Shown in pieces: positions 54,572 to 64,000 of a DNA stretch of 64,000 bases (position 1 is its first letter; each line of letters opens with the position of its first letter). Position numbers and translations under genes: made by a program. The notes under the pieces were generated by a model. That model worked only from the letters and a program-made list of their open reading frames with translations, was not told where the DNA came from and did no database searches. Source of the DNA: CAVQZC01 sp963718315 (GTDB lineage Bacteria > Actinomycetota > Thermoleophilia > Gaiellales > JAICJC01); assembly GCA_963718315.1 (NCBI GenBank), contig CAVQZC010000007.1:992001-1056000 (forward strand). Direction: 5' to 3'.

Positions 54572-56319
54572 ATGGGAACGCCACCGCACAGCCGATTTAC
54601 GCGCCGAGCACCGCTTGTCCTCGCGATCGCCGCCATCCTCGTTCTCGGCGGATTCACGGTGTGGGCGTCGGCGACGACCAACAACGCGACCAACGCGGTG
54701 CGGCGCGCCAGCTTGCTGAGTGATGCCTACCAGCGCGCCCGCTACGCGGTGGCCGAGGAGTCGCTACTCGTCAACCGGTTCCGGCTGACGCTCGACCCCT
54801 CGCTGTCGGGCAGGATCCCGGCGGCGTCCCACGACCTGAATCGCGCACTCGCCACCGTTTCCCGGTTCGGCACCCCCGGCGACCGCAGGCTCGTCCGCCG
54901 GATCAACGGCCAGAACACCACGGCGCTGATCGCGATGAACGACGTCATCGTCGAGGCCCGGGCCGGCGACTCCGGCTCGCCGATACAGCTCGACCAGCAG
55001 GTGCTGGAGCCGGTGCTGCAGGGGATGACGACGGAGCTCGACCGGGCGGCGGCCAGAAACCGGGCGTACGCGATGGCCTCACTCCATCGCAGCCAGTCCG
55101 GCCAGCGGATCGTGCTCCTCGGCGCGCTGATCACCTTCGCGCTGGGCCTTCTGTTGACATTTGCCCTGGTCACGCTGCTGCGGCTCCGGGGCCGACTCGA
55201 GCGCGCCCGCCGGACCGAGCTCGAGCGACTCAAGCGGGCGTCGCTGTTCGACAGCCTGACCGGCCTGCCGAACAACCGCTCGTTTCACGAGGATCTGGAG
55301 CTCGCTGTCGCCGGAGCTGCGAACGAGCCGCTGACGCTGGTGCTCTTCGACCTCGACGAGCTGAAGCGGACGAACGACGCCCACGGGCATCAGGCCGGCG
55401 ACGAGTGCATCACCACGCTGGCGCACTGCCTCGCGCGGTCGGGCAACGACGGCGCCGCCTACCGGATCGGGGGCGACGAGTTCGCCCTGATCGTCAAGCG
55501 GGAGCGCGCGTCGAACACGCTGTTCATGGTGCAGCGGCTGCAGTCCGGCCTACTCCAGACCCCGTCAGGCGTGAAGGTGACGGCGACCGCCGGGATGGCG
55601 GAGGCCACACAAGGCGCTCGACCGTCACGAGCTGATCCGCCGGCCGACCTGGCGCTGGTGCAGGCGCGGAGGGTGCACCGCGCGGACGCTGGTCTACTCG
55701 CGCTCCCTGGAGCCGATCCTGGCCGCACCGAACCGTGAAGCCGAGCAGCGCCACGCCGAGACGCTTGCCACCGCCCTGGCGTGCGCGGTCGACGCCAAGG
55801 ATCCCTACACCCACAGCCACTGCGAGACCGTGTCCGAGCTGTGCGCGCTGATCGGAGAGCAGCTGGGCCTGGAGGACGACCGGATCTCCCGGCTGCGCTT
55901 TGCCGGACTGCTGCACGACGTGGGCAAGATCGGGATCACCGACGCGATCCTGCAGAAGCCGGGGCCGCTCAGCCCCGAGGAGCAGCGGGCGATGCAGGGC
56001 CACTCCCAGCTTGGGTACGACATCGTCTGCGCGGCCGACCGCCCGGTCGAGGCGAACTGGATCCGGCACCACCACGAGCGGATCGACGGCACGGGCTATC
56101 CCGACGGCCTGACCGGCGACGACGTACCGCTCGAGTCCCGCATCATCCTGGTCGCGGACGCGTTCGAGGCGATGACCGCCGATCGCCCCTACCGCGCGCC
56201 ACCGCGAGGTGGCGCGGGCCCTGGCGGAGCTGGAGCAGTGCTCGGGCACGCAGTTCGACGCCGACTGTGTCGCCGCCCTGCGCGCCATCGTCACCCGCAG
56301 CGAACAGCGGGCCGCGTAG
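54572..56319 (+). CDS. GGDEF and HD-GYP protein, c-di-GMP turnover (several frame breaks)
   Basis: About 582 residues when restored. Two transmembrane helices (about 12-32 and 175-197) flank an extracytoplasmic four-helix sensor. GGDEF domain with intact RIGGDEFALIVK near residue 300, so a cyclase is possible. Then an HD-GYP domain with LLHDVGKIGI and HHERIDGTGYPDGL (the HD, HHE and GYP motifs), a phosphodiesterase. Extra bases near 55618, 55672 and 56193 and one lost base near 55643 break the frame in the linker and tail; each block reads on after correction, to stop 56319 (ARALAELEQCSGTQFDADCV). Confidence 0.82.
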
Positions 56320-56356
56320 CGCATAACCGTCCGCGACCGCCGGTAGCCTTGGCCGG

Positions 56357-57521
56357 ATGGCGGGCAGGACGCAGGCGGCGCTGTACGCCGAGATCGACCA
56401 CGAGCTGTCGTGGTCCGAGCGTGAGCTTCCCCAGCGGGAGCGCACGAAGCACGTTCACAGCCTCCACCCCTACCTCGGCAAGTTCGTGCCCCAGGTGGCC
56501 GAGAGCCTGCTCCGCCGCGGATTCGCGCCCGGGGCGCTGATCTACGACCCGTTTGCGGGCTCCGGCACAACCCTGGTCGAGGCGAACGTCCTGGGCATGG
56601 ACGCGATCGGCGCCGACGTGTCGGCATTCAACTGCATGTTGATGCGGGTCAAGACCGAGCGTCACGACCTCTCGCGCGTGTCTGCAGGCCTCGAGCTCGC
56701 ACTGGCGGCCCCACCGCTCGCCGCACCGCCTGCGTCGGAGTGGCTTCGCACCTGGTACGCGCCGGCGGCGCTGGCCGAGCTGCTCGGATTTCACTCCGCG
56801 ATTCAGCAGGCCGGCTCGCCCGAGGTGCTGTCGGTCGTGCTCTCCCGGGCCGCCCGGTCGGCCCGGCGCGTGCGCCACGACGACCTCGACCAGCCGCGAA
56901 TGCCTGTGCTGGAGCCCTACCACTGCCACAAGCACAAGCGCACCTGCCGGCCCGTGGGCCACGCCCAGCAGTTCCTGCGCCGCTACGCGGCCGACACCGT
57001 GCAGCGGCTGGCCGAGTTCGCAGAACTGCGCAGCCAGCGAGAGGTGCGAGGTGCTGCATGCCGATGCGCGCACGGCCAGGCTCCCCTCGGGGATCGACGG
57101 GATCGTCACCTCACCGCCCTATCCAGGGCTGATCGACTACCACGAGCAGCACCGCTACGCCTACGAGCTGCTGAAGCTCGACGACCGCCGTGATCTCGAG
57201 CTGGGCGCGGCGACGACCGGCACCAGCCGGCGGGCTGTGGCGGAGTACTGCGACGGCATCGTCGAGGTGCTCGGCCACACTCGCGGCCACCTGGCGCCCG
57301 ACGCCCGGATCGCCGTGGTCGTCAACGACAGCCGCGACCTGTACGGGGAGATCGCGCGGCGCAGCGGCCTCGACCTGGTGCAGCGCACGGCGCGGCACGT
57401 CAACCGGCGAACCGGTCGCCGGGCCGGCGAGTTCTACGAGGACGTGCTCTGGCTGCGGGTCAGCCGGCGGCCTGCGCCCCGGCGGTCCGGGCGGCCGCGC
57501 TCGCCGGCTCCAGCCGCCTGA
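56357..57521 (+). CDS. orphan DNA methyltransferase (N4-cytosine/N6-adenine type, one-base frame break)
   Basis: About 387 residues. Motif X/I region (SLHPYLGKFVPQ, then YDPFAGSGTTLVEA at residues about 63-77) precedes the catalytic TSPPYPG, an order in which the target-recognition region lies between. An extra base near 57045 separates the two; removing it gives VLHADARTARLPSGIDGIV just before TSPPY. The S-P-P-Y form favours N4-cytosine methylation but both are possible. No restriction enzyme is next to it. The 3' end overlaps the convergent GAF gene by 62 bases. Confidence 0.8.
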
Positions 57522-57921
57522 GCGCCGAGCCGGCGTGCTGGGCGAACAGCGACAGCAGCTGCCGCTCCTCTTCGACCAGCGTCCGCATCCCCGGCGCGCG
57601 CACCAGCACCACCCCGAGCGACCGATCGCCGTCGCGCAGCGGCAGGGCCACCCGCGACCAGTGGTCGGCAGGACGGGCCGAACCCTCTGCCTGCGCGACG
57701 AGGGCAATCTCGGGTGCGTCGGCGGACAGCCGACCGTCGGCGCCGATCGGGAACAGGGTCGCCGACCCGCCGCCCGCCACATCCGGCAGGAACCGGGCGA
57801 CTAGCGCGGCCGCATCCTCCATCGTCTCCGCGGCTCCGAGTCTGCGGATCAGGAGCTCGACGCGCTCGATCCGGCGGACCGACTCGTCGTCGGGTGGCTC
57901 ACGCATTAGGCCATTGTGCAT
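57460..57921 (-). CDS. small GAF-domain protein
   Basis: 153 residues (148 from the ATG at 57906). Single GAF-like domain: ERVELLIRRLGAAETMEDAAAL at the start, LPDVAGGGSATLFPIGADG, then VALPLRDGDRSLGVVLVRA and the final helix EEERQLLSLFAQHAGSALRRL. A free-standing ligand or redox sensor; no output domain. Overlaps the 3' end of the methyltransferase. Confidence 0.8.
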   Translation of the reverse strand: MHNGLMREPPDDESVRRIERVELLIRRLGAAETMEDAAALVARFLPDVAGGGSATLFPIGADGRLSADAPEIALVAQAEGSARPADHWSRVALPLRDGDRSLGVVLVRAPGMRTLVEEERQLLSLFAQHAGSALRRLEPASAAARTAGAQAAG

Positions 57922-57981
57922 GTTCGGTCAGACGGAACCGGTCCAAAAGGTGACGCTGCTCGTTGTCTGGCTGCGGAGCGC

Positions 57982-58134
57982 TCAGATCAGGTAATCGCCG
58001 ACGATGGACCTGAATTCGCGGCAGCGACGGTAGTCGCTGGGCCGCGTCAGGCGATACGCCGTGACCATTACCGGAACGGCAACGACGGCCGCCAGCACGG
58101 CCACCGAGGTGAAGCTTCCGCGATGTCGTTTCAC
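57982..58134 (-). CDS. 50-residue single-pass membrane protein
   Basis: GAGGGGGG lies five bases before a GTG start. The product, VKRHRGSFTSVAVLAAVVAV then PVMVTAYRL, has a basic start, one transmembrane helix (about 9-30) and a short outer tail with a single Cys (YRRCREFRSIVGDYLI). Codon choice fits the genome. Divergent from the L,D-transpeptidase. Function unknown. Confidence 0.55.
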   Translation of the reverse strand: MKRHRGSFTSVAVLAAVVAVPVMVTAYRLTRPSDYRRCREFRSIVGDYLI

Positions 58135-58244
58135 TGCCACCCCCCTCTCCAAAATGGACTACGTCCGTAATCGGCTTGTAAAGCCTGCGCCTGAAGTTGG
58201 AATTGCCTCTCAAGCAGGGATAAAGTGGTGCCGATCCGAGGGGG

Positions 58245-59056
58245 GTGTTCCGTACCTCTACGATCTGTGTCAGCCTGGGTCTGCTGATCCTTCTGCCACT
58301 CTCGGCGGCGCCTGAGACGTCTCCGGCGCAGGCCGCGGTGGTTAGGACGCCGGTGCTGGCTCCACATCCGGGGTGGTACGGCGCGCATTCAAGTCTGGCG
58401 GATCAGCCCAAGGCGGCCGCTCAGCCGACGGCGAGGACCGAGCCGAAAGCCGCCGACGCCAGCTTCCTGCTGGTCGAGGCGGGCGGGGCCGCAGTGCATC
58501 GCTGGCCCGGCGGGCCGACGTCAGGGTCGATCCCCTCCACCACCCAGCTGGGCACCCCGACCTGGGCGTGGGCGCGTCTCCACCAACCCCACCGGCACCT
58601 GGGCCCGCGTCATCCTTCCCGGCCTGCCCAACAACCACACCGGCTGGATCCACCTCACCGGACTCCCCCTCCGCCACACCACCTGGTGGGTCAGAGCCAC
58701 CCTCCACACCCACCGCCTGCTGCTCCTCAACGGCCGAACGAATGGTCGCCGCCTTCCCGGTCGGCGTCGGCGCCCCCGACTCCCCCACCCCCACCGGCCG
58801 CTACAACGTCACCGACCTCGTCGCAACCGGCGACCCATCAGGACCGTTCGGCTGGTACGCCTTCGGCCTCTCCGGCCACCAGCCCAACCTGCCCGGCGGC
58901 TGGACCGGCGGCACCCAGCTCGCCATCCACGGCACCAACATCCCCAGCTCGATCGGCGGCAACCAGTCAGCCGGCTGCCTCCACCTCACCGCCTACGCAC
59001 TCGGCGTGCTCAAAGCCCACCTGATCCTGGGCACGCCGGTCGTTATCCGGCCGTGA
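58245..59056 (+). CDS. secreted L,D-transpeptidase (two frame breaks)
   Basis: About 269 residues when restored. Signal peptide VFRTSTICVSLGLLILLPLS-A. After a proline-rich linker come SH3-like strands and the YkuD catalytic site: HGTNIPSSIGGNQSAGCLHL holds the His and the nucleophilic Cys. It forms 3-3 peptidoglycan crosslinks or anchors proteins. Extra bases near 58570 and 58734 break the frame; corrected reading gives TWARVILPGLPNNHTGWIHL and LLLLNGERMVAAFPVGVG. The GTG start is almost directly attached to GAGGGG and is uncertain. The 3' end overlaps fdhD by 14 bases. Confidence 0.85.
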
Positions 59057-59918
59057 TCCGCTCGCTGCCGGTGTAGACGTTGAACCGGCTGCCGCGGAGG
59101 AACCCGACCAGGGTCATCCCGAAGCGGCGGGCGGCGTCGACCGCCAGGCTGGACGGCGCCGACACGGCGCAGATCACCGGAATGCCCGCGCGCGCGGCCT
59201 TCTGGACGATCTCGAAGCTGGCTCGCCCGGACACCATCAGGATCCGGTCGGACAGGGGTAGGTTGCCGGCCAGCAGCTCGGCGCCGATCGCCTTGTCGAC
59301 GGCGTTGTGACGCCCCACGTCCTCGCGTGAGAGCACCAGCTCGCCGGACGGGTCGAACAGGCCCGCGGCGTGCAGGCCGCCGGTGCGGTCGAACACCTGC
59401 TGGGCCGAGCGCAGCGCGTCGGGGAGTTGCGTGAGGACGGCGGGCTCGACCAACGGGCCTTCCGCCACCGGAGCGCACACCACCTCGATCGCATCCAGCG
59501 ACGCCTTGCCGCAGATGCCGCAGCTCGACGTCGTGTAGAAGGAGCGCTGTCCGATCTCGGGGTCGAGCGCGCGCGACACCGCGACCGTGACGACGTTGTA
59601 GCGCTGCTCCTCCCTGGGCACCGCGCAGTAGCGCACCGAGCTGACGTCCGCCAGCCCGTCGACGAGGCCCTCGGTGAACAGGAAGCCGGCCGCCAGCTCG
59701 AAGTCGTTGCCGGGGGTGCGCATGGTGACGGCGATCGCCCGCTGCTCGGCCCCGGGCTCCTCGACCCGGATCTCCATCGGCTCCTCGGTCGCCAGCCGGT
59801 CCGGCCGTCGCTTCCGCCGGCCGTCCTCGACCTCCAGCACGCGGACGCGCGTGCTGGCGCCGGGCCGAGCCGGGCCGGGCTCGTCTTCGGTCAGCGGGAG
59901 GAGCGGCTCAGACGTCAT
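59043..59918 (-). CDS. fdhD: FdhD sulfurtransferase for formate dehydrogenase
   Basis: 291 residues. The signature Cys pair is present in SSCGICGKASL (residues about 132-142), used to receive sulfur from IscS and deliver it to the bis-MGD cofactor of formate dehydrogenase. The flanking blocks FELAAGFLFTEG, LVLSREDVGRHNAVDKAIG and SGRASFEIVQKA are diagnostic for the family. It ends the formate dehydrogenase operon. Confidence 0.95.
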   Translation of the reverse strand: MTSEPLLPLTEDEPGPARPGASTRVRVLEVEDGRRKRRPDRLATEEPMEIRVEEPGAEQRAIAVTMRTPGNDFELAAGFLFTEGLVDGLADVSSVRYCAVPREEQRYNVVTVAVSRALDPEIGQRSFYTTSSCGICGKASLDAIEVVCAPVAEGPLVEPAVLTQLPDALRSAQQVFDRTGGLHAAGLFDPSGELVLSREDVGRHNAVDKAIGAELLAGNLPLSDRILMVSGRASFEIVQKAARAGIPVICAVSAPSSLAVDAARRFGMTLVGFLRGSRFNVYTGSERITAG

Positions 59919-60865
59919 CCGCGTCGTCCCCTGAGGGAGCGCGGTTCTGGACGTACTGGAAGCCGAAACGCCCCTTCACGCACAGGTTGCCGTGCGTGAC
60001 GCTGTGGTCGAGCGGCGAGGTGACCTTGACGATCGTGTTGTCCTGGACGTGCAGCTCCAGGCTGCAGCCGACGCCGCAGTAGGAGCAGATCGTCTCGGTG
60101 ACCGTCTGTGCCGACTCGTCCCACGCTCCGGATTGTCGCAGGTCGTACTCGCTCTTGAACATCAGCGCCCCGGTCGGACAGACCGCGATGCAGTTGCCGC
60201 AGTAGACGCAGGCCGAGTCCGGGAGCGGCGCGGCGAACTCGGTCGCAATCCGGGCGTCGAACCCGCGGCCGGCGACGGCGATGGCGAACGTGTTCTGCCA
60301 GTCGGTGCCGCAGCCCTCGACGCACTTGTAACAGAGGATGCACTTGGCGTAGTCGCGGACGTAGTTCTCGTTGTCGATCTTCGGCGGGCTGGGCGACGGT
60401 CGCCGCGGTCTGGCCGTCTCCGGCATGGTGGTGACCGGCGACGGCGTGGTCGCGGACGCCCGCCGGCGAGGGCGGCGCCGGCGGCCCGTAGCGCTCCGGC
60501 CTGGCCTCGTACTCGCCGATCCAGCGGTCCGCGTTGGGGGTGGTCGAGAGGTCGACGCTCGACCCCAGGAACTCGAGCACCATCTTGCGGCTGTGGCGGA
60601 CGCGGTCGGAGCCGGTGCGGACGACCATCCCGTCCTCGGCCTTGCGCGCGCACGACGGCACCAGCACCCGCGAGCCCTCCACCTCGACCATGCAGACGCG
60701 GCAGGCGTTCACCGGGGTCAGCGTCTCGCCGTAACAGAGCGTCGGGATCTCCATCCCGCGCGAGCGGCAGGCCTCGAGGATGGTGCTGCCCTCGCGGACG
60801 CGTACCGGCTCACCGTCGATCTCGAGCTCGATGGTGCGGCTGATGCTGACGGGCGTGACGCTCAC
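59908..60865 (-). CDS. formate dehydrogenase iron-sulfur subunit: 2Fe-2S + 4Fe-4S + molybdopterin Fe4S4 N-terminal domain (one-base frame break)
   Basis: About 318 residues when restored. A 2Fe-2S ferredoxin-like domain (LCYGETLTPVNACRVC ... SCARK), a His-type NuoG helix region, two ferredoxin-type 4Fe-4S motifs (CILCYKCVEGC and CVYCGNCIAVCP) and a final Fe4S4 motif ICSYCGVGCSLELHV, the N-terminal part of a molybdopterin enzyme. The protein ends there (GRFGFQYVQNRAPSGDD), so the catalytic part must be on another polypeptide. Extra base near 60465 in the PPSPA linker. Start overlaps the NuoF stop by four bases. Confidence 0.82.
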
Positions 60866-62666
60866 ACGGCTCCCTCCTGGAACACCTTCAGCTCGCCGAT
60901 CGCAGAGGCGATGGCGCTGGCGGCAGTCTGACCGAGGCCGCAGATCGACGCGTCACGCATCGCCTGGGCGATCTCGTCCAGCAGCGCCAGCTCATCCTCG
61001 ACGGTGCCCCGCGGGCGCTCGGACGCCAACCGCAGCAGCGCCTCCTGCTGGCGGACGGTGCCAACCCGGCAGGGCACGCACTGGCCGCACGACTCGTCGC
61101 GGAAGAAGGCCGCGATCCGGAGCAGGATCGGCACCAGGTCGACGGTCTCGTCGAAGACCATCACCACGCCCGAGCCGAGCGTCGCGCCGGCCGCTCGCGT
61201 GGCCTCGAAGGACAGCTCGAGGTCGAGCTTGTCCGGCCCCACGAACCCGCCGGCGGCACCGCCCAGCAGGACGGCCTTCAGAGCCTTGCCGCCGGCGACC
61301 CCTCCCGCCATGTCGAGCACCTCGCGGAGGGTGATGCCGAACGGCGCCTCATACAGGCCCGGTCGCTCCACGCACCCGGACAGGCAGAACAGGCGGGTGC
61401 CGGTCGACTGCTCGGTGCCGATGCCGGCGAAGGCGGCACCGCCCTCGAGCAGGATGTCCGGCACGTTGATCAGGCTCTCGACGTTGTTGACGACCGTTGG
61501 CTTCGAGAACAGCCCGGCGTCGACCGGGAACGGCGGCTTGTTGCGCGGCTCCCCGCGGAAGCCCTCGATCGAGTTGAAGAGCGCCGTCTCCTCGCCGCAG
61601 ATGTAGGCCCCCGCCCCCCGCCGCATCTCGATGTCGAAGCGCATCCCGAAGCCCATCACGTCCTCGCCCAGATAGCCGCGGCTGCGCGCCTCGGCGATCG
61701 CGCCGGACAGCCGTTCCCAGGCCAGCGGGTACTCGCCGCGCAGGTAGACGTAGCCGTGCTCGGAGCCGGTGGCGACGCCGGCGATGGTCATCGCCTCGAC
61801 CAGCGCGAACGGATCGCTGCTCGATCACGACCCGGTCCTTGAAGGTGCCCGGCTCCGACTCGTCGGCGTTGCAGACCAGGTAGTGGGGCTGCACCGGATT
61901 GCGGGCGACCGCATCCCACTTGCGCCCGGTCGGGAAGGCGGCGCCACCGCGGCCCTGCAGCCTGGAGTCGTTCAGCTCGCGGATGACGCCGGCAGGGCCA
62001 AGCTCGAACGCGCGCGCGCAGCGCCGCATAGCCGCCGGCGCTGCGGTAGCTGTCCAGGCTCTCCGGATCGATCCGGCCGACCCGCCGCAGCAGCCGCAGC
62101 CCGGGCTGGCCGGCCTGGGGCACCAGCGGTGGCGGCGGCACGGGAGCCTCGGCCCCGCCGAGGGCCGCGACCACGCGCTCGGCAGTCGCCGGCGCCACCT
62201 CGTAGTCGTGGGGGGCGGTTCCGGCGCGGGTGACCAGCATCGCCGGAGCGCGCTCACAGGCGCCCAGGCAGGGGCTCTCGAGCCAGATCGATGCGCCGTT
62301 CCCGGGATGCTCGCCAGGCGGTCCCACCCTCGCCTCCAGCTCCTCGACCAGCTCCTTGCCGCCCCGGCACATGCAGGCGATGTCGGTGCAGACGTGGGTC
62401 ACCAGCGGCGCCCGCGGCTCCATGGCGAACAGGGAGTAGAAGCTGGCGACGCCGTAGGCCTCTGCCGGGGGGATGGTCAGCCGCCGGCAGACGTAGCCGA
62501 GCGCGGACGGGCTGATCCAGCCGACCCGGCCCTGCACCTCGTGCAGAACGGGCAACAGCAGGTGGCGCTGCGAGCGGGCGCCGTGGCCGCCGGAGGCGAA
62601 GTGACCATCGGATCCGCGCTCGGCGCCGACCCAGGCGGACTGGGGCGGGCCGAGCACGCCGTCCAC
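60862..62666 (-). CDS. NuoE-NuoF fusion, NADH-binding diaphorase of formate dehydrogenase (two frame breaks)
   Basis: About 600 residues. The NuoE-type thioredoxin-fold 2Fe-2S domain comes first (CTDIACMCRG ... ESPCLGACERAP). NuoF follows with FMN/NADH loops (GRGGAAFPTGRKWD, NADESEPGTFKDR, GAGAYICGEETAL) and the 4Fe-4S motif SCGQCVPCRVGT. Extra bases near 62015 and 61816 break the frame, and correction restores QDPFALVEAMTIAGVATGSE. GTG 62666 is a conservative start: in-frame sequence reading TETPPTQAEREAVDG upstream may belong, from a CTG at 62705. Fusion of the E and F subunits is as in some NAD-linked formate dehydrogenases and hydrogenases. Confidence 0.85.
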
Positions 62667-62720
62667 CGCCTCACGCTCCGCCTGGGTGGGCGGTGTTTCT
62701 GTCAGCCGGAGATCGATGCG

Positions 62721-64000
62721 TTACCTCTCGGGGCGCCTGGCCGGGACCGCGGCGCGGCTGGGCATCGACTGCACCTTCGCGGGCGCCACCTTGTCCACGC
62801 GGATCGCGGACGCCTTGAACTCTGCGGTGCCGGACTTGGGGTCGGTGGCGTCGATGGTGAGGATGTTGGTCTCGACCTGGTCGGGAAAGTGCAGCGTCAT
62901 GAAGGCCAGTCCTGGGCGCAGGGTCGGGTCGATTCTGACGGGTGCGAGCACGGAGCCGCGGCGGGAACTGACGCGCACCTCCTCGCCGTCCTCGACCCCG
63001 AGCTCCTCGCAGTCCTCAGGAGAGAGGTCGAGCGATTCGCCGCGCCGCAGCGGCGAGGAGTAGCCGCCGCTCTGGACGCCGGTGTTGTAGGAGTCGAGCC
63101 GGCGGCCGGTGGTCAGCCGCAGCGGGAACTCCTCGGACAGCTCGTCGACCGGCAGCTCGTGCTTGACCACGAAGAACGGCGCCGGGTCGCCCCCGCGCGG
63201 CTCCTCCCACAGCCGGCCGTGCAGGAACATCGCGCCGGGATCGTTCTCGTCGAAGCACGGCCACTGGATACCGCCCAGCTCGTCAAGCCGCTTGTAGCTC
63301 ATGCCCCGGTGCATCGGCGAGAGCGAGCGCAGCTCGTCCCAGACCTGCTCGGCGGTCAGCACGCCCCAGTCGTGCCCCATCCGTGCAGCCAGCTCGCACA
63401 CGATCTCGATGTCGTCGCGGGCCTGGCCCGGGGGATCGAGCGCGCGGCGGACGCGCTGGACGCGCCGCTCGCTGTTGGTGACGGTGCCTTCGGACTCGCA
63501 CCAGCTGGCCGAGGCAGGCAGCACGACGTCGGCCAGCTCCGCGGTCTTGGTCAGGAAGATGTCCTGCACGACGATGTGATCCAGCCCCTCCAGCAAGTGG
63601 CGGGTGTGCTTGGCGTCGGCCTCGGACTGGGCCGGGTTCTCGCCGACCACGTACAACGCCCGCAGCTCGCCGCGCTCCATCGCCTCGAACATCTGGGTCA
63701 GGTGCCAGCCGTAGCGCGGCTGGATGTGCACGCCCCACGCGTGCTCGTAGCGGGCACGGGCCTCGTCGTCGCGCTCGATGTCCTGGAAGCCGGGCAGCTT
63801 GTTGGGGATCGCCCCCATGTCGCCGCCGCCCTGCACGTTGTTCTGCCCGCGGAGCGGGTTCAGGCCGGCGCCGTAGCGGCCGACGTTGCCGGTCAGCAGC
63901 GCCAGGTTGATCAGGCAAAAGACGTTGTCGACGGCGTTGTGGTGCTCGGTGATCCCGAGCGTCCAGCAGATCATCGCCCGGTCGGCGCGTGCGTAGGCGT
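62721..64000 (-). CDS. formate dehydrogenase alpha subunit, C-terminal part (start outside window)
   Basis: The frame is open to the right edge; 425 residues are visible, starting with the in-frame AYARADRAMICWTLGITEHHN. The molybdopterin-binding features are clear: NLALLTGNVGRYGAGLNPLRGQNNVQG, VVGENPAQSEADAKHTRHLL, DIFLTKTAELADVVLPASAS and the C-terminal MGD domain LRLTTGRRLDSYNTGVQSGG. This is the catalytic subunit of an NAD-linked formate dehydrogenase. The catalytic Cys/Sec site lies to the right of the window, so whether this enzyme is a selenoprotein cannot be judged here. First visible gene of the operon. Confidence 0.93.
   Translation of the reverse strand, partial: AYARADRAMICWTLGITEHHNAVDNVFCLINLALLTGNVGRYGAGLNPLRGQNNVQGGGDMGAIPNKLPGFQDIERDDEARARYEHAWGVHIQPRYGWHLTQMFEAMERGELRALYVVGENPAQSEADAKHTRHLLEGLDHIVVQDIFLTKTAELADVVLPASASWCESEGTVTNSERRVQRVRRALDPPGQARDDIEIVCELAARMGHDWGVLTAEQVWDELRSLSPMHRGMSYKRLDELGGIQWPCFDENDPGAMFLHGRLWEEPRGGDPAPFFVVKHELPVDELSEEFPLRLTTGRRLDSYNTGVQSGGYSSPLRRGESLDLSPEDCEELGVEDGEEVRVSSRRGSVLAPVRIDPTLRPGLAFMTLHFPDQVETNILTIDATDPKSGTAEFKASAIRVDKVAPAKVQSMPSRAAVPARRPER

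Noticed and set aside
62721..64000. Selenocysteine in the formate dehydrogenase alpha subunit
   Set aside because: The active-site residue is encoded beyond the right edge; no in-frame TGA occurs in the visible part.
1..64000. CRISPR arrays, rRNA genes, intact insertion sequences or prophage
   Set aside because: None seen: no regularly spaced repeats, no rRNA-like sequence, no transposase; the only mobile trace is the broken integrase.

Overview
High-GC, gene-dense chromosomal DNA, almost certainly from a soil actinobacterium of the Thermoleophilia (Solirubrobacterales/Gaiellales) type. The evidence is the extreme G/C third-codon bias, many GTG starts with 4-base GTGA/ATGA gene overlaps, tRNA genes without an encoded CCA, NarL-type PAS kinases, LLM-class oxidoreductases and secreted repeat proteins. 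The taxonomic placement is inference from style, not from a marker gene.

Layout. 1-2.3 kb: end of a KAP-type P-loop NTPase, then tRNA-His. 2.3-4.4 kb: cupin, methyltransferase and small membrane proteins. 4.5-7.0 kb: a decayed genomic islet at tRNA-Arg(TCG), bounded by a 61-bp direct repeat and holding an integrase remnant and a secreted PQQ-type beta-propeller protein. 7.3-17.4 kb: SDR, PAS histidine kinase, a four-gene catabolic operon (FAD monooxygenase, amidohydrolase, LLM oxidoreductase, NAD-binding protein), a PsiE-like protein and a second PAS kinase. 17.4-20.6 kb: cytochrome b plus sulfite-oxidase-fold molybdoenzyme, followed by an OmpR/HisKA two-component pair. 20.7-28.7 kb: secreted beta-propeller, double GNAT, zinc alcohol dehydrogenase, LolA-like protein and a four-gene ABC-2 exporter operon. 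28.8-33.7 kb: trimethylamine-dehydrogenase-like flavoprotein, two tandem secreted paralogues and another ABC-2 pair. 33.7-36.1 kb: a three-gene operon containing a UGSC-family selenoprotein. 36-44 kb: glycosyltransferase, NlpC/P60 hydrolase, tRNA-Arg(TCT), cupin and secreted repeat proteins. 44-47.6 kb: a giant cyclase-ATPase-peptide-binding-domain fusion. 48-52 kb: NarX/NarL-type pair and a DUF929-VKOR-cation transporter operon. 52-59 kb: Wzz-like protein, phosphoesterase, GGDEF/HD-GYP protein, DNA methyltransferase, GAF protein and L,D-transpeptidase. 59-64 kb: an NAD-linked formate dehydrogenase operon (catalytic alpha, NuoE-NuoF fusion, Fe-S subunit, FdhD) running off the right edge.

The most notable item is the selenoprotein gene at 34102-34623. 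An in-frame TGA sits exactly at the U of a U-G-S-C motif, the same frame continues on both sides, and a strong hairpin with bacterial-SECIS geometry lies 18 nt downstream. Its operon partner has a thioredoxin-like head. The formate dehydrogenase at the right edge is another enzyme class that is often selenocysteine-dependent, so a Sec system in this genome is plausible.

Quality note. At least 17 single-base insertions and one deletion interrupt otherwise well-preserved genes, clustered towards the right end. The strong insertion bias and intact motifs on both sides suggest uncorrected sequencing error more than gene decay. I therefore annotate those genes as single CDSs spanning the break.
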